Source of the DNA: Deltaproteobacteria bacterium | Lineage (GTDB): Bacteria > Desulfobacterota > Syntrophia > Syntrophales > Smithellaceae | DNA length: 26,132 bases | Assembly (NCBI GenBank): GCA_019136325.1 | Contig: JAGVUJ010000205.1 | Location: 1 to 26,132, forward strand | Reading direction: 5' to 3' | Shown: positions 7,528 to 15,358 of the stretch, one piece after another | Layout of the letters: the number at the start of each line of letters is the position of its first letter | Numbering within the stretch: position 1 is the stretch's first letter | The notes under the pieces: generated by a model | What the model was told of the DNA's origin: nothing | What the model saw: only the letters and a program-made list of their open reading frames with translations | Database searches by the model: none | Program-made: the position numbers and the translations under genes

Positions 7528-8895
7528 TCATTCATCATATGCCTTCGCATATGCCGGAGGGTTCGCCGCCGAGTAATCATATTCAACCGAAGAACCGATC
7601 AGCTCGATTCTGACAGGAAAATTTATTTTTGTATTGCTGACAATAGCGTTCGATGCATCAACCTGGATAATTAAATCAAAATCAGGCAAATAATACGCCT
7701 GCTGCATATTGGCGTATGTCCAGCCTTCTTTATACGTGCCGTCCAGGGCAACAATCTTATAGGTATAGGAACCGGGCTTGTCGGTAACGTACGCGGTCAG
7801 GAACTGATCCAGCGAAATCGCCTTTACATTGGTGTAGGCTCCAAAACTCATCGTTTCGATCGTGAATTTCGTCGTTGTTAATCCACCGTTGCTGTCTGTA
7901 AAATTCGTATCATCGACATAACTGTCTGTTGTTGCCGCAATCTCAAATGTTGCAAGGGAACCGGCGGCATCGGGTCTTTTCACATCGATTTTACGGAACA
8001 TATACAAGTCATAGGCATACTTTGTATTAAACATTTTCATGAATTCGCCGGCCAGGGTCGCTTCAAAAAATGTTTTCCCGGAATAATTCAGATCCAGCAG
8101 GTAACCTTTTTCGAACTGATCCCATCTTAAATCTGCATTATAAGACTCCGTTTTCGTGCCATTATCGTAAAACTTCGTCCGGTTACTGAATCCATCCTGA
8201 TTGGAACGAATGACGATGGAATATAGTTTTCTGGCATCATTAGCTCCCAGGACACCGTCAGGGTCCGGTGTTGCCGCGTTCACCGTCGTTTTATCGACGA
8301 ACTGATCCAGTTTATAGCCTGAAATCAGCGTGTCGTCCGCGGTGTCGGCGATGCCGTCCGTACCGTAATCATACGTAATGCCATTGCTAAGGGTATAAGT
8401 GGCAAACAGGGTTGCAGCCTCATTTGCAACAAGACCGCCATCCTGTTCATATTTATATTGGTTCGGCAGGGTATAGTGCAAAAAGCCGGAGGCGGTGTCG
8501 CTATCGTCAGTATCTTTTCTGGCAGCAAATTTTTTAGTGTCATCGGTAGAAAGATCAACATCGGCATTGCTTACTGTCACCGCTAAATTTCCAGGAACAA
8601 AGATGTATCCTTCTTTCGTGGGTGTGATGGTGTAATCTCCCGGATCAATGCCCGCGAATGTATAACTTCCGTTGGCATCGGTCGTGGTTGTCGCAACGAC
8701 AGCGGCGCCGGCGGCAACAGCCCCGGAAGCGCCGGAACCATCGTTCAAAGTAACGGTCGCGCCGGCCACCGCCGATCCGTTGTCATCAACAATGGCGCCC
8801 TTCACAGAATATGTGGGGTCATCGCTGCCACTCGAACACCCGCCAATAATTACCGCAACCATTAAAATAAAAAGCCAAACCAGTGTCTTTCTCAT
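7528..8895 (-). CDS. Lipoprotein with a carboxypeptidase-regulatory-like domain
   Basis: A 455-residue protein. The lipoprotein signal peptide ends in VAVIIGGC, with Cys at about residue 20. Residues about 28-110 form a carboxypeptidase-regulatory-like (transthyretin-type) domain: YSVKGAIVDDNGSAVAGATVTL, an Ala/Thr-rich insertion, then GSYTFAGIDPGDYTITPTKEGYIF. The remaining 340 residues are rich in Asp, Thr and Tyr with beta-strand character and match no family I recognise. It is likely anchored in the outer membrane. The ATG at 8895 has GGAGG seven bases upstream. Its place directly before the receptor gene is that of a surface co-receptor or ligand-binding lipoprotein, which is inference. 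The last codons hold two CATATGCC copies (7536-7543 and 7548-7555), probably by coincidence. Confidence 0.8.
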   Translation of the reverse strand: MRKTLVWLFILMVAVIIGGCSSGSDDPTYSVKGAIVDDNGSAVAGATVTLNDGSGASGAVAAGAAVVATTTTDANGSYTFAGIDPGDYTITPTKEGYIFVPGNLAVTVSNADVDLSTDDTKKFAARKDTDDSDTASGFLHYTLPNQYKYEQDGGLVANEAATLFATYTLSNGITYDYGTDGIADTADDTLISGYKLDQFVDKTTVNAATPDPDGVLGANDARKLYSIVIRSNQDGFSNRTKFYDNGTKTESYNADLRWDQFEKGYLLDLNYSGKTFFEATLAGEFMKMFNTKYAYDLYMFRKIDVKRPDAAGSLATFEIAATTDSYVDDTNFTDSNGGLTTTKFTIETMSFGAYTNVKAISLDQFLTAYVTDKPGSYTYKIVALDGTYKEGWTYANMQQAYYLPDFDLIIQVDASNAIVSNTKINFPVRIELIGSSVEYDYSAANPPAYAKAYDE

Positions 8896-8926
8896 GTCAA
8901 TACCTCCGTCATTATTTTTTTTCTCT

Positions 8927-10252
8927 TCATGTTTTTGCTCCTCCTATCGATTTATTGGATTTCTTCCAGAAGAAATAAAATGGCAATCCGGAAACGGCCA
9001 GGAAAAGTCCCGCAAGAGATGTCGATGGCTTATCCATAAAAATTTGCAGGCTTATCCAGAGATAAACAACGATAAATAAAACGGGGACAGCCGGATAACC
9101 CCAGGTTTGGTATGGTCTGAACAATCCCGGCTTTTTCCAGCGTAAGATCAAGTGTACGGCGCCGGTGGCAATGGAAACGATGAGCATGACAAAAACAACA
9201 TAACTCAGAAGCTGGTTGAATGTGCCCAGGCAGACCAGAACAACGGCCAAAACGGTTTGACTGACAATAGACAGATGAGGCGTATGAAACTTTCGGTGGA
9301 GCGTCTTTAAAAAAGACCAGAAGATTTTATCCTCGGACATGGCGTAAAAGATTCGTGATCCTCCCATCATGGTGGCATTGATACTGGAGCAGATCGCCAG
9401 AATGATGGCCACGGAAACTGCAACGGTGATGGTGGGATTAAAGAGAGCGGCAGCGGTAACTTCTCCCGCATTAACGACCCCCGCAATCTCGCCAATAGGC
9501 AGGGCATAAAGATACGTTACATTGATCAAGGTATAAAGAATCCCCACAATGGCCGTGCCCAGAAGTAGAGACAGGGGCAAATTACGCTCCGGTTCTTTGA
9601 TTTCGCTGCCCAGATACGCTGAGGTGAACCATCCGCTGTAAGTAAAAATAATGGCGATCATCGCAGAACCAAAGATTGCGGAAAAAGGAAGCGGTTGTGA
9701 GGACGCGACCGTAAAATGGTCCCAACTGCCTTTTCCCCAGATGAGACCGCCGACAATAAACGCAATAAGAATGACAAGAGAACCTAAGGTAAAAAAATCC
9801 TGTGATGTTTTGCCCCAGCGGATGCCCCGATAGTTGATCCAGGAGAAAAAAAAGATGACTCCCAACGCCAGACCCTTTTCCAAAAAGGGATCATTCGGAA
9901 TCAACAGGGGTTTTAAGTAGCTGACCAGAGCCAGCGACAGCGCGGCGATGGAACCGGGAATAATGATCCAGAAATTGACCCATCCCAGAAGAAAGCCGGC
10001 CCAATGTCCGTAACCGGCTTTTAAGAACTGGTAGTCTCCTCCGGCTTTCGGAAACATTCCGGCCAGCTCGGCATAGGTCAATGCTCCCCAAAATGTAATG
10101 AGTGCGCCAATGATCCATATTCCGATAAAGAACAACGGATGGGGGAGTTCTTGGGCTAAAAATCCGCTGGTGGTAAATATTCCCGCGCCGACCACATTGC
10201 CAACGACCAGCAGAGTGGCATCCGCAAGATTCATTTCCCGTTTGAGTTGCAT
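8927..10252 (-). CDS. APC-family amino acid permease
   Basis: A 441-residue polytopic inner-membrane protein with about 12 hydrophobic segments. The first helix carries the family motif VVGNVVGAGIFTTSGFLA, and helix 3 is preceded by AELAGMFPKAGGDYQFLKAGYG, as in LAT-type and related amino acid exchangers. It should move an amino acid or a related amine across the inner membrane; the substrate cannot be read from sequence. The ATG at 10252 is chosen because AAAGGA lies nine bases upstream. The longer open frame up to 10288 would run into the preceding coding region. It starts 13 bases after the fusion gene stop, so it is within the operon, yet its role beside a TonB system is not obvious. Confidence 0.9.
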   Translation of the reverse strand: MQLKREMNLADATLLVVGNVVGAGIFTTSGFLAQELPHPLFFIGIWIIGALITFWGALTYAELAGMFPKAGGDYQFLKAGYGHWAGFLLGWVNFWIIIPGSIAALSLALVSYLKPLLIPNDPFLEKGLALGVIFFFSWINYRGIRWGKTSQDFFTLGSLVILIAFIVGGLIWGKGSWDHFTVASSQPLPFSAIFGSAMIAIIFTYSGWFTSAYLGSEIKEPERNLPLSLLLGTAIVGILYTLINVTYLYALPIGEIAGVVNAGEVTAAALFNPTITVAVSVAIILAICSSINATMMGGSRIFYAMSEDKIFWSFLKTLHRKFHTPHLSIVSQTVLAVVLVCLGTFNQLLSYVVFVMLIVSIATGAVHLILRWKKPGLFRPYQTWGYPAVPVLFIVVYLWISLQIFMDKPSTSLAGLFLAVSGLPFYFFWKKSNKSIGGAKT

Positions 10253-10265
10253 AGCGTCGTTTCCT

Positions 10266-12014
10266 TTATTCCAGGCAAGAACCCACATAAATCATTCCCA
10301 GCCAGTGTTCCTTTTCTTCGTTGTCTTTCGCTACCGCCTCTACGGCTTCGTTCAGAGTGCTTTTGATCAGTCGCTCGCTGTTGGAATAGCCGGCGCGAAT
10401 GGCAAAACTCACCGGGGTGGTCCCCGGATAATATTTTTTCAAAAACGGAATAAGCTCTTCGATTTCTTTGAGTCCCATGAAGATGGCCAGTGTATCGCCT
10501 TTACCGGCCAGGGATTTGACCAGAGAGGGATTTTCTTTTAACGCCCAGGGCGAGGATAAAACAATCGAACCTTTGCAGGCCATTTCCTTTCCGATCAGGG
10601 CGTTGGCGGCATTGAAAGCGCTGACACCCGGAATATACTGTTTCTCATCATCGGCGAGCGCGGCATTGATTCCACGGAAACTGCCGTAAATCGTCGGATC
10701 GCCATATTCCAGAAGGGCGACGGATTTTCCCTGATTCAGCGCCTCACGGATCATCCCGACGGCCTTGTCAACCCGTTGAGCTTTTGATTTTTCCCGTTCG
10801 GAATGAGACATTTTTTTGTGCTCGCCGTCCTCGGCGGATTTAGGCACCAGTGTAAAAGGATCAAACAGCACCGGGCGATGGCCGATATAAAAGGCGTAAC
10901 GTTTGGCAATGTCTTCGGAGGCAACCACGGCGTCGGTTTTGTTTAGATAATTTAAAGCGTCCAATGTGATCAGGCTGCTATCGGCGCAGCCCACACTGAT
11001 GATGTAGGCCTTGGGAGATTTTTTGAGATTGACGACTTCGATGCTTTCGATCCCTTTCACATTGCGATCGGAAGACAAATCATGCGGTATATGCAGCGTA
11101 AATCTGCCTTCTTTTCCCGCGCCTGGATTATCGTTTCCGTCCGCAATCAGAATACGTTCTCCTGCCGGATCCAGAAACAATTCTCCAAAGGACAGAGCGG
11201 CGCGATACCCGTCGGAATGGGTCACCAGATAGACCGTACTGATATCCATGTCTGCCCCGGCAATGTCCAGAAGTTTGCCCAACGGAACGCCGCTGATCTG
11301 CTGTAGTCCATGATAACCTTTCCATGATCCCGTTACTTTAATCACGGCATGAGCATGAGGCCAGCTTGTCAAATCGGAGATCGTCAAAGGCGTTTTCACC
11401 GCGCCGGAAACGGTAAACGAGGCAGAAGATTGACCGTTGGCATTTCGGATTTTCAGTGAAGAATTTAATACAACCACTTCGATGGAGGCAACGGTTTCCA
11501 GCGAACGGTCGGCATACAAATCGTTGGCTACGACCAGCTTGGGAATTCCTATGGGCCTCGCCAGCAGATTCTCCCACTTCTCACGGCCCTGGGGAAGTTC
11601 GGGCATAATCGGTTCGGCGGCAAAGGCAATGATGATATCAGCCGGATTCCGATAAAATATTTCCCCCCAGGAAAAAACCGCTTGTTTTCCAACGATGTTC
11701 CGGACAATCACAATCACATCCAGATCCTTTGGAAAGGGGGTTTCTTCTTTATGGATGCAGGCCAGTTCCAGAAGCGAACGCAAAGGAACGCCCTGATAAT
11801 TGAAGGCGCCGGAATAGTTCTTCTTGCTGTCCACTTCATTAAGACGAACGGTGATGGATTGAAATTTGGCAAGGTCTTCCGCCGTCAGACGAATCGGCTG
11901 TTGGACCGCGCCGGAAATACTGAAGCCTGAAGAAGAGACTGCCCCCCATCCCTTCGCCTGAATCATGAGAAGGAAAACGCAACAACAGAACAGCACCAAA
12001 ATATTTTTTCTCAT
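10266..12014 (-). CDS. Exported fusion: two sulfite-oxidase-fold domains plus a tetrapyrrole-methylase domain
   Basis: A 582-residue protein. Residues 1-25 are a signal peptide (LVLFCCCVFLLMIQAKGWGA). Two repeats follow at about 30-185 and 199-330. Each opens with F(S/T)(I/V)SGAV..P and contains GVPL..LL, then a long loop and a closing (V/I)ESIEVV strand. This is the pattern of the oxidoreductase molybdopterin-binding (SUOX) fold, but the Mo-ligand Cys motif is not visible in either. Residues about 335-582 are a tetrapyrrole-methylase domain: YIISVGCADSSLITLDAL, SVALLEYGDPTIYGS (about 431-445) and YIPGVSAFNAANALIG. The N-terminal motif has Ser where family members usually have Pro. The ATG at 12014 has GAGGGG about 10 bases upstream. 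Possible roles are periplasmic binding, delivery or modification of a tetrapyrrole or metal cofactor. All roles are inference. Confidence 0.85.
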   Translation of the reverse strand: MRKNILVLFCCCVFLLMIQAKGWGAVSSSGFSISGAVQQPIRLTAEDLAKFQSITVRLNEVDSKKNYSGAFNYQGVPLRSLLELACIHKEETPFPKDLDVIVIVRNIVGKQAVFSWGEIFYRNPADIIIAFAAEPIMPELPQGREKWENLLARPIGIPKLVVANDLYADRSLETVASIEVVVLNSSLKIRNANGQSSASFTVSGAVKTPLTISDLTSWPHAHAVIKVTGSWKGYHGLQQISGVPLGKLLDIAGADMDISTVYLVTHSDGYRAALSFGELFLDPAGERILIADGNDNPGAGKEGRFTLHIPHDLSSDRNVKGIESIEVVNLKKSPKAYIISVGCADSSLITLDALNYLNKTDAVVASEDIAKRYAFYIGHRPVLFDPFTLVPKSAEDGEHKKMSHSEREKSKAQRVDKAVGMIREALNQGKSVALLEYGDPTIYGSFRGINAALADDEKQYIPGVSAFNAANALIGKEMACKGSIVLSSPWALKENPSLVKSLAGKGDTLAIFMGLKEIEELIPFLKKYYPGTTPVSFAIRAGYSNSERLIKSTLNEAVEAVAKDNEEKEHWLGMIYVGSCLE

Positions 12015-12030
12015 CCGATCAGTCCCCTCT

Positions 12031-12804
12031 TCAGGTTTTTTTCCTTTGCGGAAAATACCAGAACATCAACAGGCACAGAGCCGCAAAACACACAATGACA
12101 ACCGCCACACCGGGATCTTTTTTGATAATCAGTTTTAATTCGGCAGGCACCGCCCCATTTTGTGAATTCTTTTGCGTAATAACGTCCAGATGAATACTCA
12201 TTCCCTGCCAGTATATCGGATATAAAACCCGCAGTTCTCTTGTCTCTGTATTTTGCGGACTCTGAAGCTTCAGCACAACACGGCACTGCTTCAATGCCCC
12301 TTCAAAGGCCGCCGGCGTTGTATAGCGTTCAATTTCCTGGCTGAGCACTTCTACGCTGTTGCCCTGAGGCAGCACGATTTGCTGATTCAAATGAACCGGT
12401 ACATTCCGTTCATAGATGGCAATCAAACTATAAAAATGCCCCGCAAGGATGGCCAGGAAGCATAAATGGATACAAGACGGGGAAATTTTTACGGAAAACA
12501 CCCGAAACCCGGATTGTTTTCTTTGCGGCCAAAGTTGAGCTAATCTTTTAACAGCGCAGACAAACGTGTTGACACCTAGGAAAAATGCAAGGGCAAACAA
12601 GAGAACAATCCACCAGCTTTGACTGATGTGATATTGCCCGTACCGGATAAACCAGTCTTGAACCAGAGAATGATTTAACGGTTTAAAGAGGTTCGGATTA
12701 AATTTAATAAAATAGACGCCGACGGCCAGATTTAAAGAAATTGCAAAGATCAGCCAGAAATTGACTTTGATATCTCCGCAGAAATCCCAGATTCGTTTAA
12801 CCAT
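12031..12804 (-). CDS. ResB-like cytochrome c biogenesis protein
   Basis: A 257-residue membrane protein. Three hydrophobic segments lie in the N-terminal half (about residues 13-34, 60-82 and 108-128), followed by a periplasmic domain (about 130-225) and a last helix (VAVVIVCFAALCLLMFWYF) near the end. The opening MVKRIWDFCGDIKVNFWLIFAI and the layout match ResB/CcsB, which with CcsA moves heme across the membrane and attaches it to apocytochromes c in system II. The ATG at 12804 has AGGAGG eight bases upstream. It is six bases after the CcsA-like gene and 16 before the fusion gene. It is shorter than standalone ResB (usually above 400 residues), so a specialised role is possible. Confidence 0.75.
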   Translation of the reverse strand: MVKRIWDFCGDIKVNFWLIFAISLNLAVGVYFIKFNPNLFKPLNHSLVQDWFIRYGQYHISQSWWIVLLFALAFFLGVNTFVCAVKRLAQLWPQRKQSGFRVFSVKISPSCIHLCFLAILAGHFYSLIAIYERNVPVHLNQQIVLPQGNSVEVLSQEIERYTTPAAFEGALKQCRVVLKLQSPQNTETRELRVLYPIYWQGMSIHLDVITQKNSQNGAVPAELKLIIKKDPGVAVVIVCFAALCLLMFWYFPQRKKT

Positions 12805-12809
12805 CGCGT

Positions 12810-13571
12810 CTATCCTCCTAACGTCGGGAAACTGAAAGCGCTTAGTTGAGTCCCGTAATTAAAAACGAGGAGGAGCGTTGCGCCGCCTAGGGCAAACCAG
12901 GATTCATGTCTGGAGTTCCAGGTCGGGAAATACCTTAAGTGCAAAACAGCGGCATAGTAGCACCAGATGGAAGCCGACTGGATGTGTTTGGTGCTCCAGT
13001 GCATCGGAAGAGACCAGCCCAGATAGGCCCAGTAAGCGCCGACAACCTGGGAAATACTGTAAAAAATAAATCCCGCAGCGATCAGAGAATTAAAGAGTTT
13101 ATCCTGATCTTTTCCCCTCAAATGGAAGAAAGCGAACCAGCCCCCCAGAAAAAAACAGGCCTGAGCGATGATATCGATGCTGTAATATACTGATACAAGA
13201 ATCGTTTGATGCTGGGGACCGGGAGGCATAATTTCCCGGGGAAGGAACAAGCCCAGCACGGAAAAGAGGCCGACAGGAATGATCATCGAATGAATGATCG
13301 CATTATTCTTTTCATTCTTCGAAAAAAATAGCATCCCCAGGCAGATGGCGGCCATCAACCAGGGCAGGAAATAGCTTGAATCAAAAACAGGATTAATCAA
13401 CCGGATGCCCAGCGACAGGCTCCTGCTTAATTGGTAAAGAGTATGAGAAATAAAACCAATGCATAAAAGAACCATGGTAGCTTTAGGCCGGTGGCAAAGA
13501 TAAAAAATCAAACCAAAGAGATAAAAGCCAATAGCAATGGGAAAAGCATACTGAAAAATCAATATAATCAC
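12810..13571 (-). CDS. CcsA-like (heme-handling family) membrane protein with degenerate WWD motif
   Basis: A 253-residue protein with about eight hydrophobic segments. The C-terminal third aligns by eye with CcsA: GAYWAYLGWSLPMHWSTKHIQSASIW sits where CcsA has a GxxWAxxAWGxYWxWDPKET-type motif, and AAVLHLRYFPTW matches the following helix. The tryptophans are partly kept, but the Asp of the WWD motif is Ser here. The conserved His expected in the preceding helix (an IHV-type motif) is not seen; the aligned stretch reads ILVSVYY. This suggests a protein of CcsA descent that has lost normal heme binding. The start is GTG at 13571; no strong Shine-Dalgarno is visible and no in-frame ATG lies upstream before a stop, so the start is uncertain. 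It is the first gene of the operon. Confidence 0.65.
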   Translation of the reverse strand: MIILIFQYAFPIAIGFYLFGLIFYLCHRPKATMVLLCIGFISHTLYQLSRSLSLGIRLINPVFDSSYFLPWLMAAICLGMLFFSKNEKNNAIIHSMIIPVGLFSVLGLFLPREIMPPGPQHQTILVSVYYSIDIIAQACFFLGGWFAFFHLRGKDQDKLFNSLIAAGFIFYSISQVVGAYWAYLGWSLPMHWSTKHIQSASIWCYYAAVLHLRYFPTWNSRHESWFALGGATLLLVFNYGTQLSAFSFPTLGG

Positions 13572-13637
13572 GGGTGATGTTTGAACTGAATTTTAACGAT
13601 GAGTGGAATTATAAAATCAGTCGCTAACCTCCTGAAA

Positions 13638-13717
13638 TATATATGCTTCAACAAACATATGCTTATTTATGCATATATTTATTTTAGCATATATGTCTTT
13701 TATGACATATATGTCAA
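13638..13717 (-). promoter_or_regulatory. Promoter with gcatat/atatgtc inverted repeats before the TonB/methylase operon
   Basis: On the minus strand TTGACA (13717-13712) followed after 17 bases by ATATAT (13694-13689) makes a good sigma-70 promoter. A perfect inverted repeat, CATATATGTC (13688-13697), six-base spacer, GACATATATG (13704-13713), spans the -35 to -10 region, as a repressor operator would. More half-sites (ATATATGC, CATATGC, TGCATATA) continue to 13638. The nearest similar site precedes formate dehydrogenase. The 222-base gap 13572-13793 also holds a weak A/T hairpin at 13739-13755. Confidence 0.6.
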
Positions 13718-13793
13718 GAAGTTCTTTTGTTGCCGACTAAAAAAGTTTCTTTTTTGAATTTAACAAGAGAATAAAGAGATAAAAAGACAAGCT

Positions 13794-14555
13794 TTAAATC
13801 CGGGTCAGATTTACAAAACGCAGGCAGGTTCGCAGTGCCGGCGTTCCGCCGCCTTCGGAAATAATACGCAGCGCTTTTGCGGCATCGGCGACGATTGAGC
13901 CGCCCAGATGGGTGACAGGCGTGTCGCGGAAGATTTCCGGAACAAGCGGCGTGGAAGGTCCCATCAGAACCACTGATCGCGGCCTGCCCAGCAAGCAGAT
14001 TGTTTCTTCAAACGTATTGTTTAGAAGAGTCGTTGCGGTAATAATCGCAACATCGCAGTCTTTGAGCGCCTCTTGTTTTTCTTCTGCCGAGAGCACTTCC
14101 AGACGCTCGGGATTTTTTTCGACCACGGTCAGCGCCGCGCCGGTGGAACGGATCCGTTCGACCAGCGGAGCAAACAGCCCGACCATGGCTACCTTTTCAC
14201 CGGGTTGAAGATTCAAGTAGGTGGTCGCTTCGCGGTCTTCGGTATTTCCGCTTTCCGGCAGAACAAGTGCATTGGCCGTCGCCAGACCGATGGCCCTGTG
14301 CAGAGCGTTTTTTCCGTCAACAAGATATTTCAAAGTGTCAACGACAAATGATCCGGCGTAGGTGCCGGCTTCCTTTAACACCGTGCAACCGCGCACGGAA
14401 CTCTCCGGCAGGACGGCAGCCAGACCCGCTGATTCGTTATCCAGTTTGATCCCCACATAACTCAAACCGATGCGCAAATCAGCAATCCGCAGGTTTTGTG
14501 CGGCCGGTTTGATTTTTTCATAGAGGCGTTTCAGTATGATGCCCGTTTCAAGCAT
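13794..14555 (-). CDS. DUF364-family (putative heavy-metal chelation) protein
   Basis: A 253-residue cytoplasmic protein. It has the DUF4213-like N-terminal part (about residues 1-95, with AGTYAGSFVVDTLKYL) and a Rossmann-like DUF364 part with GEKVAMVGLFAPLVERIRSTGAALTVVEKNPE (about 128-160), ATTLLNNTFEETICL and VLMGPSTPLVPEIF. DUF364 proteins are described as putative heavy-metal-chelating and often accompany molybdenum, nickel or cobalt genes. No reaction is known to me. It is the last gene of the modABC-fmdE unit, 23 bases after the FmdE gene. The ATG at 14555 lacks a clear Shine-Dalgarno, so coupling to the upstream gene is likely. The placement supports a part in molybdenum or tungsten handling (inference). 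Confidence 0.75.
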   Translation of the reverse strand: MLETGIILKRLYEKIKPAAQNLRIADLRIGLSYVGIKLDNESAGLAAVLPESSVRGCTVLKEAGTYAGSFVVDTLKYLVDGKNALHRAIGLATANALVLPESGNTEDREATTYLNLQPGEKVAMVGLFAPLVERIRSTGAALTVVEKNPERLEVLSAEEKQEALKDCDVAIITATTLLNNTFEETICLLGRPRSVVLMGPSTPLVPEIFRDTPVTHLGGSIVADAAKALRIISEGGGTPALRTCLRFVNLTRI

Positions 14556-14578
14556 AATAATTTTTAACCAGCAATCGA

Positions 14579-15160
14579 TTATTTGGCCGGATTAACGCTC
14601 GAATAAGGAGTCTCCCCCTGACAATTCAGACATTTTTCACCGTGTTTTGACGGATAGGCTTCGCCGCAGACGGGACAAATACCTACCGGTCCCATTTTTT
14701 TCCGGCGAACTTTTTCCGGTTCGACCTGAACTTTCTGCACACTCAACAGTTTGTGCCCGGCTTCTTTAATCTGCGCCAAAAGAATGTCGGGATCCTGCTC
14801 GTTCTTTTTTTTCTTTTTCAGATACCAGTCGCGGACTTCCGGCCAGTTGTTGAGTTTTTCAGTATCCAGATAAACACGCACGCCTTTGCCCGTGTATTTT
14901 TCATACAAGGTTACGGCAAAACGGCCGAAGTTGACGATGCTTAGCCAGCCGTTGCCGACGGTGCAGGGTGTCAATATCTGTACGGCATCGGGCAGGCAAA
15001 CCGGCGTCTCGCAGACAGCGTCAAAAAACTCGCCTTCCGGTAGATTTTTCATCGCCAAGTCAATCATAAAACCGCCAATGATCAGTCCCGGCGCAAGATT
15101 GCCGTGAAATGATTTTACCAGATGGAGATACTCTTCATAGGAATAGGTACAAATGTTCAT
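14579..15160 (-). CDS. FmdE-family protein with C-terminal zinc ribbon
   Basis: A 193-residue protein. Residues about 15-110 are an FmdE domain: FHGNLAPGLIIGGFMIDLAM, then CLPDAVQILTPCTVGNGWL and FAVTLYEKYTGKGVRVYLD. The C-terminus has CPVCGEAYPSKHGEKCLNC (about residues 161-179), a two-pair Cys zinc ribbon. FmdE was named from the molybdenum formylmethanofuran dehydrogenase operon, and its relatives in bacteria cluster with molybdate transport. The family's usual HGHxCPG motif reads HGNLAPG here, losing a His and a Cys that would bind metal, while the CLPDA and CTVGNG residues remain. The ATG at 15160 has AAGGAG 11 bases upstream. It lies 196 bases below modC and may have its own promoter. 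Confidence 0.82.
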   Translation of the reverse strand: MNICTYSYEEYLHLVKSFHGNLAPGLIIGGFMIDLAMKNLPEGEFFDAVCETPVCLPDAVQILTPCTVGNGWLSIVNFGRFAVTLYEKYTGKGVRVYLDTEKLNNWPEVRDWYLKKKKKNEQDPDILLAQIKEAGHKLLSVQKVQVEPEKVRRKKMGPVGICPVCGEAYPSKHGEKCLNCQGETPYSSVNPAK

Positions 15161-15306
15161 AAAATATATAACTCCTTAATACTCTTAATAGCGATGTCAT
15201 GAACCCCGCGTCACTTCGTTCCTGCGACTATTCGACTAGCCAATCTGACGGCGCAAAGCTTGTCATGTCGGAGTCTCATTAGCCCCGCAAGATTACTTTC
15301 GGGATA

Positions 15307-15358
15307 AGTGACACTAACAGATTCCTGTTCTCTTTGCTCCAGAAATTTGAGTGTCACT
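15307..15358. repeat. 9-bp inverted repeat at the 3' end of modC
   Basis: AGTGACACT (15307-15315) and AGTGTCACT (15350-15358) are exact reverse complements with a 34-base loop; the second arm overlaps the modC stop codon. No U-run follows, so termination is doubtful. The rest of the 196-base gap to fmdE (15161-15306) shows nothing else I can name. Confidence 0.4.

Noticed and set aside
7536..7555. Two CATATGCC direct repeats that resemble half of the fdhA operator
   Set aside because: They lie in the last codons of the lipoprotein gene and encode repeated Ala-Tyr; there is no inverted partner and no promoter nearby.
10253..10288. Longer N-terminus for the APC permease starting at 10288
   Set aside because: It would overlap the fusion gene's coding end, and the ATG at 10252 has a clear ribosome site.
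13739..13755. Possible terminator after the DUF364 gene (A6G/CT6 hairpin)
   Set aside because: The stem is 7 bp and nearly all A-T, which is too weak to call.
13572..13793. Cobalamin or molybdenum-cofactor riboswitch in the operon leader
   Set aside because: The stretch is AT-rich, the untranslated leader would be only about 110 bases, and I see no conserved riboswitch core.
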